From SHLQ01 sp964517125 (GTDB taxonomy: Bacteria > Actinomycetota > Acidimicrobiia > Acidimicrobiales > SHLQ01): a DNA stretch of 64,000 bases. The stretch lies in the NCBI GenBank assembly GCA_964517125.1, contig CAZFBD010000001.1, forward strand, positions 62,001-126,000. The letters are read 5' to 3'. Below the pieces are notes generated by a model, which saw only the letters and a program-made list of their open reading frames with translations, was not told where the DNA came from and did not search any database. Made by a program: the position numbers and the translations under genes. Numbering within the stretch: position 1 is the stretch's first letter; every line of letters begins with the position of its first letter. Below are positions 50,214-59,774 of the stretch, piece by piece.

Positions 50214-50637
50214 TGTTCGTGGACTCCATCCAACCCTGCAGAATCACCGCCGCGGCGACCATGTCGACAACAGACCGCTGTGCCTTCGCCGAGAGATTCT
50301 GCTCGGAAAGCGAACGGTGCGCCGTGACGCTGGTCAGACGCTCATCGTAGGTGACGATCGGTACCGGAAGGGTGGCACCCAGACGATGAATCTCCTTGTC
50401 GACGAACTTGGTCGTCGCTCCCCTGCTGCCGTTCAGGTGCAGCGGGAGTCCAACGACGATCATTGTGATCTCCCACTCGTCGACCAAACGCGCAAGGTGT
50501 CGGTCTGCTGCCTGCCGGTCGCGTCGATCGATGACCTCCAATGGGGTGGCCACGGACCGGTCCGAATCGCTCACGGCAACACCGATGCGGACGGTGCCGA
50601 GGTCGAGGCCGAGGACCCGGCCTGGAGCCGAACCCAT
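50206..50637 (-). CDS. ruvX: Holliday junction resolvase-like YqgF/RuvX
   Basis: A 143-residue RNase H-fold nuclease proposed to resolve Holliday junctions or process 16S rRNA precursor. It has VLGLDLGTVRIGVAVSD with the first metal aspartate, IVVGLPLHLNGSRG, YDERLTSVTAHRSL and a closing AKAQRSVVDMVAAAVILQ. It follows alaS after 1 base and overlaps mltG, the usual alaS-yqgF-mltG order. Confidence 0.93.
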   Translation of the reverse strand: MGSAPGRVLGLDLGTVRIGVAVSDSDRSVATPLEVIDRRDRQAADRHLARLVDEWEITMIVVGLPLHLNGSRGATTKFVDKEIHRLGATLPVPIVTYDERLTSVTAHRSLSEQNLSAKAQRSVVDMVAAAVILQGWMESTNND

Positions 50638-50638
50638 G

Positions 50639-53206
<2,568 letters not shown>

Positions 53207-53231
53207 GGGACGCCAAGTGTACGTGTAGAAC

Positions 53232-53245
53232 GCGGTTGTGACCGC
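53232..53245. terminator. Small hairpin between the DUF6167-like gene and alaS
   Basis: GCGGT-TGTG-ACCGC, a 5-bp stem with a 4-base loop, in the 45-bp gap. It lacks a T-run. It may be a weak terminator of the upstream gene or an operator near the alaS promoter. Confidence 0.3.
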
Positions 53246-53251
53246 TGTGGC

Positions 53252-53593
53252 TCAGCTTCTGACGCGGCGGGCGCGTTCGCGAATGCGACTCAACGTGCTG
53301 TCCTCGAGCCCACCATCGATCAACTCGAGTGCCGGGGGTTCTGGCTCGGCAACAGTGAGGTCGATGTCGGGTCGTACCTGACGCCAGGCCTTGCGTGCCT
53401 GTTCGGCTGCCGGGTTCTGGGCAACGCGCGCCTTGGCCCGGTCACCTGCATGGGTGACCTGTGTGGTGATCTGGTTTCGGACAACGGTCGGCAGGACCTT
53501 CTCGGCGGTCTGCTTGACCTTGCGCTGCATCCACCAGCTCGACGCCGCTCCTGCGGCGTAGCCACTACTCATCCAGAACAGTCTTTTGGGCAT
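53252..53593 (-). CDS. Small DUF6167-like protein
   Basis: A 113-residue protein beginning MPKRLFWMSSGYAAGAASSWWMQRKVKQTAEKVLP, with a short hydrophobic N-terminal helix (residues 3-20) followed by a basic, helical region and an acidic/Pro stretch, ending RIRERARRVRS. Position between rarA and alaS matches a small actinobacterial family of unknown function (DUF6167-like); the match is by layout and N-terminal pattern. It overlaps the end of rarA by 29 bases. Possibly membrane-associated. Confidence 0.65.
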   Translation of the reverse strand: MPKRLFWMSSGYAAGAASSWWMQRKVKQTAEKVLPTVVRNQITTQVTHAGDRAKARVAQNPAAEQARKAWRQVRPDIDLTVAEPEPPALELIDGGLEDSTLSRIRERARRVRS

Positions 53594-54881
53594 CTTCTCC
53601 GCCTCTATCCTTCTTCCAGCGGTCCCATCGGGTCGGCTCTGCGCCGTGATCCGATGGTGTGTAGTACACCTGATCTGCAACCTCAGCGGGGCGATACTGC
53701 TGATCTATCCATCCGGCGGCCGCGTTGTGAGGCAGAGCATACCCTGTGCCATGGCCCAGGTCGGAGGCGCCCTTGTAGTGCGCGTCACGCAGGTGTTTTG
53801 GGACCTCGCCAGAGCCCGGACCCCGTGTAGCGGCCTTGGCTGCGAAGATTGCGGTGGTCACCGAGTTGGACTTTGGGGCGGTTGCGAGATGAATCACGGC
53901 CTGAGCCAGATTCAGCTGGGCTTCTGGCAAACCGACGAACTCGACCGCACGTGCTGCTGCGTCGGCAATCACGAGCGACATGGGGTCGGCCATGCCGATG
54001 TCTTCCGAAGCGAGGATGACGAGCCGTCGTGAAATGAATCGGGCGGACTCTCCGGCATCGAGCATTCGGGCCAGCCAGTAGAGGCCGGCGTCGACATCGC
54101 TACCACGAATGCTCTTGATGAACGCACTGATGACGTCGTAGTGATCGTCGCGTCCGTAGCGGATGGCCTTGGTGCCAAGGGCCGCCTCGATGTGCGGGAG
54201 GCCGATCTCGGTCTCTTCCTGTTTGGCGATGGCCGATGCCACGCCAAGGGCGGTCAGCACCTGCCGGCCGTCGCCACCGCCCCGGTCGATCAGGAGTTGC
54301 ACGGCGTCGTCGGCGGCTGCGACGGACTCGGCGTCGAGGCCCCGTTCGATGAGGCTCCGAAGTGCGTCCTCGCCGAGTGGCTCCAATCGAAAGAGCGTGG
54401 ACCTGCTCCGGAGCGCCGCGTTCACTTCGAAGTTCGGGTTCTCGGTGGTGGCTCCGATGAGGGTGATGAGACCACTCTCGACCCCGGGTAGCAGTGCGTC
54501 CTGCTGGGATTTGTTGAAACGGTGGACCTCGTCCAGGAACAGGATGCTGCCCTGGCCATGCTGTCCAAGGCGATCGCCGGCTTTGGCGAGAACCTCCCGC
54601 ACGTCCTTGACCGATGCACTCACTGCGGAGAGCTGGTCGAACCAGCGCTCGGTGGACCGGGCGATGACCCGAGCCAGCGTGGTCTTGCCGGTACCGGGAG
54701 GCCCCCAGAAGATCACCGAGCCGAGCGTGTCGGACTCGATCAGGCTGCGAAGCGGTCGGCCGGGGCTGAGGAGGTGCTCCTGACCAACGATGTCATCGAG
54801 GCGGACCGGTCGGAGCCGATCGGCCAGCGGCGCGCTCTGTTGCTGGCGCACCTCGGCAGCAGCAGCAAACAAGTCGGTCAT
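53565..54881 (-). CDS. rarA: Replication-associated recombination protein A
   Basis: AAA+ ATPase related to clamp loaders, acting at blocked forks. The 438-residue protein has DIVGQEHLL, Walker A WGPPGTGKTTLA, Walker B ILFLDEVHRFNKSQQD, the sensor IGATTENPNFEVN, and the MgsA tetramerisation C-domain with FIKSIRGSDVDAGLYWLARML and ASEDIGMADP. A leaderless TAGGGT -10 (54888-54893) lies 6 bases before the ATG. Confidence 0.95.
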   Translation of the reverse strand: MTDLFAAAAEVRQQQSAPLADRLRPVRLDDIVGQEHLLSPGRPLRSLIESDTLGSVIFWGPPGTGKTTLARVIARSTERWFDQLSAVSASVKDVREVLAKAGDRLGQHGQGSILFLDEVHRFNKSQQDALLPGVESGLITLIGATTENPNFEVNAALRSRSTLFRLEPLGEDALRSLIERGLDAESVAAADDAVQLLIDRGGGDGRQVLTALGVASAIAKQEETEIGLPHIEAALGTKAIRYGRDDHYDVISAFIKSIRGSDVDAGLYWLARMLDAGESARFISRRLVILASEDIGMADPMSLVIADAAARAVEFVGLPEAQLNLAQAVIHLATAPKSNSVTTAIFAAKAATRGPGSGEVPKHLRDAHYKGASDLGHGTGYALPHNAAAGWIDQQYRPAEVADQVYYTPSDHGAEPTRWDRWKKDRGGEDAQKTVLDE

Positions 54882-54893
54882 TGCCGCACCCTA
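54882..54893 (-). promoter_or_regulatory. Leaderless promoter of rarA
   Basis: TAGGGT at 54888-54893 on the minus strand, 6 bases before ATG 54881. Confidence 0.5.
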
Positions 54894-54919
54894 TCCAAGC
54901 CCCCTCCACCCGCCGCCAA

Positions 54920-55136
54920 TCAGGGGTCTGACCCCTAAGTCCATTCAGGGGTCTGACCCCTNNNNNNNNNNNNNNNNNNNNNNNNNNNNNNNNNNNNNNN
55001 NNNNNNNNNNNNNNNNNNNNNNNNNNNNNNNNNNNNNNNNNNNNNNNNNNNNNNNNNNNNNTCAGGGGTCTGACCCCTAAGTCCATTCAGGGGTCTGACC
55101 CCTCTTGCTCTATTGCTCGTTTGGGGTCTGACCCCA
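54920..55136. repeat. Array of GGGGTCTGACCCC palindromes spanning a scaffold gap
   Basis: AGGGGTCTGACCCCT occurs at 54922-54936, 54947-54961, 55064-55078 and 55089-55103, with AAGTCCATTC between members of each pair (25-bp period); a fifth palindrome TGGGGTCTGACCCCA is at 55122-55136. Exactly 100 N (54962-55061) separate the pairs. The flanks 54920-54961 and 55062-55103 are identical over 42 bp, so either contig ends overlap and only three palindromes exist, or a longer tandem array was collapsed. The last palindrome reads into the 3' end of the neighbouring gene. Confidence 0.88.
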
Positions 55137-55919
55137 GCCGTTGGACTTGAGAAAGTCGATCATCGCCTCGGTTGTTGCGGTGAAGGCGGGCTCGTCATTG
55201 AAGAAGCCGTGGTCCCCTTCGTCGAACGCCACCATGGTGCAGTCATCGGCGGCGTTGCAGAAAATCTCAACCGACGTGAACGGCACGATCGTGTCTTCCC
55301 GGCTGTGGAACACCACCACTGGCTCAGGCCCCACAACGTCGGCACTTCCCGGACCAACAGCGGGGTTGAACAGGACAAGTGCATCGGCACGCTCACCGGC
55401 GGAAGCCTCCACGACCAGCGCCCCTCCGGCGGAAGAACCTGCCAATGCGATGCGTGTGGGATCGACACCGAACCGTTCTGCGTTGGCTCGCACGACCGCC
55501 AGGGCATCGGCGCCGTCAGCAATGGCGTCGAGCCGGGTCGTTCCTTCTGCAGTTACCCGGTACTCCACCACGATTCCGGTGATGCCAGCTGCGGCCGCCG
55601 CTTCGGCCTGGCGCTCGAACTGTTCGACCCGTGTGGTTCGAAAGCCCCCACCGTGGAAGAACAACACTGCGCCTGGAGCGGTTGCCTGGTCGCTTGCTGC
55701 CGCAAAGATGTGCAGGTAGAGGTCGCGCTCATCGGTCGTCTTGTAGACCTCGACCTCGGCACCCAGATCAACGTCGGGCCACCCCGACACGTCATCGCCT
55801 GTCCCGATACCGCAACCGGCCAGCAGGAGCACGGCGAGGACGGCGCCAAACGAGGAACGGCACAGCCCCGCAATGGGGCTCCGGCAACCCCGGCGGCTGC
55901 GAGCGACGATCGGGGCCAC
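55110..55919 (-). CDS. Alpha/beta hydrolase lipoprotein (HSL/esterase-like)
   Basis: A 269-residue secreted, lipid-anchored esterase-type protein. The signal peptide ends in lipobox LLAGC with Cys36 as the anchor. The hydrolase fold shows the oxyanion FFHGGGFRTT, the nucleophile GSSAGGALV and the catalytic His in GDHGFFND. Substrate is unknown. The last codons, WGQTP then NEQ-stop, are encoded by the GGGGTCAGACCCC palindrome and adjacent bases, so the C-terminus looks rewritten by repeat insertion. The GTG start is 3 bases after the pyrE stop. Confidence 0.83.
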   Translation of the reverse strand: MAPIVARSRRGCRSPIAGLCRSSFGAVLAVLLLAGCGIGTGDDVSGWPDVDLGAEVEVYKTTDERDLYLHIFAAASDQATAPGAVLFFHGGGFRTTRVEQFERQAEAAAAAGITGIVVEYRVTAEGTTRLDAIADGADALAVVRANAERFGVDPTRIALAGSSAGGALVVEASAGERADALVLFNPAVGPGSADVVGPEPVVVFHSREDTIVPFTSVEIFCNAADDCTMVAFDEGDHGFFNDEPAFTATTEAMIDFLKSNGWGQTPNEQ

Positions 55920-55922
55920 GGG

Positions 55923-56567
55923 CTACGCCGGTCCGTACTTCGCGAGGTAGGCGTGCATTCGATCGACCATTTCCTCGGAAAGGTCGGCGTGTTCGATGAT
56001 CTCGCGGACCGTGACGATTGCGCAGGTGGGCATGGAGAAGTCCTCCCCAACCTGGTCGAGGGCAGCCTTGTCGCCGGTGCCGCGCTCCATCCGATCGACC
56101 GAGACGATGAGCCCGGCGAGGCTGACGTCGGCGGCTGCACGCAACACGGGAACGGTCTCGCGGATCGACGTTCCGGCTGTGGTGACGTCTTCGATGATCA
56201 GCACTCGATCGCCTGCTGCCGGGACGTGGCCGACGAGCACCCCGCCTTCGCCGTGATCCTTGGCTTCCTTGCGATTGAACATGAACCCGGTGTCGTGCCC
56301 GCGGGCGGAGAGCGCACCAGCGGTCTCAACACACAGCGGGATCCCCTTGTAGGCGGGACCGAAGAGCACATCGAAGTCCTCGCCGAAGTTGTGCTGGATC
56401 GCGTCGGCATAGAACTCGCCAAGGCGGCGAATCTGCCCACCGGTTCGGTACTTGCCCGTCTGCACGAAATACGGCGTCGAACGGCCGCTCTTGGTCACGA
56501 AGTCGCCGAAGGTCAAGACGTCGCACTCGACCATGAAGTCAATGAACTCGCGCTTGTACTGCTCCAC
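55923..56567 (-). CDS. pyrE: Orotate phosphoribosyltransferase
   Basis: Joins orotate and PRPP to give OMP. The 214-residue protein has KSGRSTPYFVQTGKYRTG, VLFGPAYKGIPL, FNRKEAKDHGEGG with the catalytic loop, and the PRPP motif LIIEDVTTAGTSIRET. It is the only de novo pyrimidine gene of the window outside the pyr operon at 30650-39485. An AGGACAGG ribosome site precedes the GTG. It is linked to the lipoprotein gene by a 3-base gap. Confidence 0.95.
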   Translation of the reverse strand: MEQYKREFIDFMVECDVLTFGDFVTKSGRSTPYFVQTGKYRTGGQIRRLGEFYADAIQHNFGEDFDVLFGPAYKGIPLCVETAGALSARGHDTGFMFNRKEAKDHGEGGVLVGHVPAAGDRVLIIEDVTTAGTSIRETVPVLRAAADVSLAGLIVSVDRMERGTGDKAALDQVGEDFSMPTCAIVTVREIIEHADLSEEMVDRMHAYLAKYGPA

Positions 56568-56606
56568 GGAAACCTGTCCTCTCTGCCACCGTCTGCACCC
56601 GACCGC

Positions 56607-56633
56607 TCACAATGGGGTCTGACCCCATTGTGA
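56607..56633. repeat. REP-like palindrome, 12-bp arms
   Basis: TCACAATGGGGT / ACCCCATTGTGA with a CTG loop, in the 89-bp gap between aspS and pyrE. It is the longest copy of the GGGGTCTGACCCC family in the window and nearly identical to the one at 442-462. As a strong hairpin after the aspS stop it may also end that transcript. Confidence 0.82.
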
Positions 56634-56656
56634 AGTGGTGACCGCGGTGGGTGGTT

Positions 56657-58390
56657 TTAGTCTTGTCGAGGGAGGACCCGCAGGCCCAACTCTTCGAGCT
56701 GTGCCCCGTCGATTGCGCTTGGGGCGTTGGTCATTGGGTCGGAACCGCTCTGCGTCTTCGGGAAGGCGATGACCTCGCGGATGTTCTCTTCGCCCACAAG
56801 CAGCGCGGTGATGCGATCGATGCCGAACGCAAAGCCGCCATGTGGCGGAGCGCCGTACTTGAAGGCGTCCAGAAGGAACCCGAACTTGGCCTGCTGCTCC
56901 TCCGCACCGATGCCGAGAATCTCGAAGATGCGCTCCTGTACGTCGCGGCGGTGGATTCGGATGCTTCCCGAACCGAGCTCCCAGCCGTTGAGCACGAGGT
57001 CGTAGGCCTGCGAGCGGATGTCGAGCCACTCGTCGCCCTCGGCGGTGTTCAGCATGTCGACGTCATCGGGGTGCGGCATCGTGAACGGGTGATGGGCCGG
57101 GATGGGGTTGCCATCAATGACCTCTTCGAACAGCGGGAAGTCCGTGATCCAGAGGAAGTTGAAGCCACCCTCGTTCACGGGCGGCCGTCCGAGTTCGAGC
57201 CGAAGCAGGCCGAGCACCTTGTTGGCCACGCGACGGGTGTCGGCAATGAGGAAGACCATGTCTCCGGAGGATGCACCGAGGCGCTCCTGCACTCCAGCGA
57301 TCTCCTCCTCGCTCATGAACTTGGTGAGTGCACCCTCGAGGCCTTCGTCGCGCACGCGGAACCAGGCAAGGCCCTTGGCGCCCCAGCGCTTGGCCTTGTC
57401 GGTCAGGTCGTCGATGGCGTTGCGTCCGAGCTCATCGGCACCGCCGGGCATGCAGATGCCCTTGATCGCTGCGGTCTGGAAGACCTTGGACTCGGTGTTC
57501 TCGAACAGGTCGGTGATGTCGTTGAGCTCCATGCCGAAGCGAACATCGGGCTTGTCGGAGCCGTAGCGTTCCTGGGCTTCCTGCCAGGTCATCCGCGGGA
57601 TGTCGGTGGGGCGTTCGCCCGAGACGGCTTCGGTTGCGTCGGCGACAGCTTCGCTGATGAATGCGAACACGTCTTCCTGGTCGACGAAGCTGGCTTCGGC
57701 GTCGAGCTGCATGAACTCGAATTGACGGTCCGCTCGGAGGTCCTCGTCTCGGAGGCAGCGGGCGATCTGGTAGTACTTGTCCATTCCGCCGACCATCGAC
57801 AGCTGCTTGAACAGCTGCGGGCTCTGCGGAAGGGCGTAGAAGTCGCCGGGATGCAGACGGCTGGGCACGACGAAGTCGCGCGCACCCTCTGGGGTGGACG
57901 CGATGAGCATCGGGGTTTCGATCTCGACAAATCCCTGCCGCTCCATGGCGCCGCGGATGGCGCTGTTGACCTTGGCGCGGGCCCGCAGGTTGCGCTGCAT
58001 CTTCTCGCGGCGAAGGTCGACGTAGCGGTGACGCAGACGGATGTTCTCGTCGACGTCGGTACGGCCGTGCATCGGGAACGGCGGCGGCTCCGCCTCGTTG
58101 AGAATGGTGACCTCGGTGTCGGCGATTTCGATGGCGCCGCTCGCAAGTGCGTCGTTGACCATGCCGTCGGGACGCATGCGAACCGTGCCGGTGACCGCAA
58201 GGACGTATTCGCTGCGTGCGTCGACCTTCTGGTCGACAACGACCTGAACGACGCCGGTGTGGTCCCGGACGTCGATGAAGGCGAGGTGCTCAGAGTGGAC
58301 GCGGCGGGTGTCGACCCAGCCGGCAACGGTGACAGTGCGACCCTCGTCAGCGGCGGAGAGTTCGCCGCAGTAGTCGGTGCGGAGTGACAT
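56657..58390 (-). CDS. aspS: Aspartyl-tRNA synthetase
   Basis: Class II synthetase charging tRNA-Asp (and possibly tRNA-Asn; the specificity cannot be read off). The 577-residue protein has the N-terminal anticodon-binding OB domain (VTVAGWVDTRRVHSEHLAFIDVRDHTG is its core region), motif 2 with ARCLRDEDLRADRQFEF, a bacterial GAD insertion, and motif 3 GFAFGIDRITALLVG. GAAGGA precedes the ATG. hisS lies 42 bases upstream. Confidence 0.96.
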   Translation of the reverse strand: MSLRTDYCGELSAADEGRTVTVAGWVDTRRVHSEHLAFIDVRDHTGVVQVVVDQKVDARSEYVLAVTGTVRMRPDGMVNDALASGAIEIADTEVTILNEAEPPPFPMHGRTDVDENIRLRHRYVDLRREKMQRNLRARAKVNSAIRGAMERQGFVEIETPMLIASTPEGARDFVVPSRLHPGDFYALPQSPQLFKQLSMVGGMDKYYQIARCLRDEDLRADRQFEFMQLDAEASFVDQEDVFAFISEAVADATEAVSGERPTDIPRMTWQEAQERYGSDKPDVRFGMELNDITDLFENTESKVFQTAAIKGICMPGGADELGRNAIDDLTDKAKRWGAKGLAWFRVRDEGLEGALTKFMSEEEIAGVQERLGASSGDMVFLIADTRRVANKVLGLLRLELGRPPVNEGGFNFLWITDFPLFEEVIDGNPIPAHHPFTMPHPDDVDMLNTAEGDEWLDIRSQAYDLVLNGWELGSGSIRIHRRDVQERIFEILGIGAEEQQAKFGFLLDAFKYGAPPHGGFAFGIDRITALLVGEENIREVIAFPKTQSGSDPMTNAPSAIDGAQLEELGLRVLPRQD

Positions 58391-58432
58391 TTGGAGATTC
58401 CTTCTTGATGTGTGTTCTGAAACGAATGGTGG

Positions 58433-59698
58433 TCAGCGGCTGAGCCGCGTGGAGAGTTCTTGGGCAAGATCGCTGCGTTGGATCAGAGTCTGGCCGGTAT
58501 CGCCGTGCATGTCGCGAACGGTGACATTGCCCTCGGCGAGTTCGTTCTCGCCGATGATCACCGCCCATGGGGATCCGGCCCGGTTCGCGACCTTCATCTG
58601 GGCCTTCATGGAGCGGCCGTCGAACCCGCGGTCGGCGGAGATGCCCGAGCGGCGGAGTTCGTCGGTGATGACGATCGCCTCTCCACCGCCGGTGAGATCC
58701 ACGACAAACACCGATGGAGCGGTTGCTGGAGCAGCAAAGGTCTCTTCTGCGTCGCAGGCCAGCAGGATCCGGTCGACGCCCAGGGCGAAGCCGATGCCGG
58801 GGGTTGGCTTCCCGCCGAGGCTCTCGGCGAGGCCGTCGTAGCGGCCGCCGCCGCCGACGGCGTTTTGTGCGTTCTCGAGCGCCGTTGACGCGAATTCGAA
58901 GGTGGTACGGGTGTAGTAGTCCAGCCCGCGAACGAGCTTGGGTGAAATCTCGTACGGAATGGACAAGGCGTCGAGCCCGGCACGCACCGAGGCGAAGTGC
59001 TCGGCGGTCTCTGCAGACAGGTGGTCGACCATGAGTGGAGCATCGGCGATGACCGCCGCATCGGCGGGGCGCTTGCTGTCGAGGACCCGAAGGGGGTTCT
59101 TGTCGAGCGTTTCCTGCGCAGCTTCAGAAAGATCGCCGGCCCGGTCACGAAGGTAGGTCTCCAGCGCGTCGAAGTATGCCGGGCGACAGGTGTCGTCGCC
59201 GAGCGAGTTCAAGAGCAATGTGACATGGCGCATGCCGAGCGATTCGTAGAAGCGCCAGCCGAGGGCGATGACCTCGACGTCGATGTGCGGGTCGTCGGAG
59301 CCGAGGACTTCGATGCCGACCTGCGAGAACTGGCGGTACCGGCCAGCCTGCGGCCGTTCGTGTCGGAACTGTGGCCCCTCGTACCAGGCCTTCCAGGGAA
59401 GGTTGGGCGGGTTGTGCTGCACAAAGGCCCGGACGACCGAAGCGGTCAGCTCGGGGCGGAGGGCGACCCGACGTCCGTCCTTGTCCTCGAAGTCGTACAT
59501 CTCTTTCGTGACGACGTCGGTGGATTCGCCGACACGGAGAAACACGCCGAGGTCTTCGAAGATCGGCGACATGATGTGGCCGTAGCCGGCAAGCCCGCAC
59601 TGCTCAGCGAACGCGTCGACGAGCGCTCGCTGCCGTTCGGAGTCCGGACTCATGATGTCGCGCGTGCCTCGGAGGGCCTGAAATTTCGCTGTTGCCAC
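58433..59698 (-). CDS. hisS: Histidyl-tRNA synthetase
   Basis: Class II synthetase of 421 residues. It has GTRDIMSPDSE at the N-terminus, motif 2 YEGPQFRHERPQAGRYRQF, the histidine-specific LVRGLDYYTRTTFEF and GGGRYDGLAESLGG, and a C-terminal anticodon-binding domain. A TAACCT -10 at 59707-59712 lies 8 bases before the GTG, so the leader is very short. Followed by aspS, a common pairing. Confidence 0.96.
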   Translation of the reverse strand: MATAKFQALRGTRDIMSPDSERQRALVDAFAEQCGLAGYGHIMSPIFEDLGVFLRVGESTDVVTKEMYDFEDKDGRRVALRPELTASVVRAFVQHNPPNLPWKAWYEGPQFRHERPQAGRYRQFSQVGIEVLGSDDPHIDVEVIALGWRFYESLGMRHVTLLLNSLGDDTCRPAYFDALETYLRDRAGDLSEAAQETLDKNPLRVLDSKRPADAAVIADAPLMVDHLSAETAEHFASVRAGLDALSIPYEISPKLVRGLDYYTRTTFEFASTALENAQNAVGGGGRYDGLAESLGGKPTPGIGFALGVDRILLACDAEETFAAPATAPSVFVVDLTGGGEAIVITDELRRSGISADRGFDGRSMKAQMKVANRAGSPWAVIIGENELAEGNVTVRDMHGDTGQTLIQRSDLAQELSTRLSR

Positions 59699-59722
59699 GA
59701 CGTGGAAGGTTAGTGGGAAGTT

Positions 59723-59749
59723 CTGCCGGGGCTTCGCCTACAGCGGCAG
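59723..59749. terminator. Nested hairpin between relA and hisS
   Basis: CTGCCG / CGGCAG arms (59723-59728 and 59744-59749) enclose a smaller GGC-gaa-GCC stem on the minus strand. It lies after the relA stop and before the hisS -10 box. There is no T-run, so termination is only suggested. Confidence 0.35.
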
Positions 59750-59774
59750 TTCTTGGGTAACGAGCGGTGCGCCC

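Noticed and set aside
54920..55136. Possible CRISPR array
   Set aside because: The repeat is a 15-bp perfect palindrome, the 10-bp spacers are identical, and no cas genes are present.
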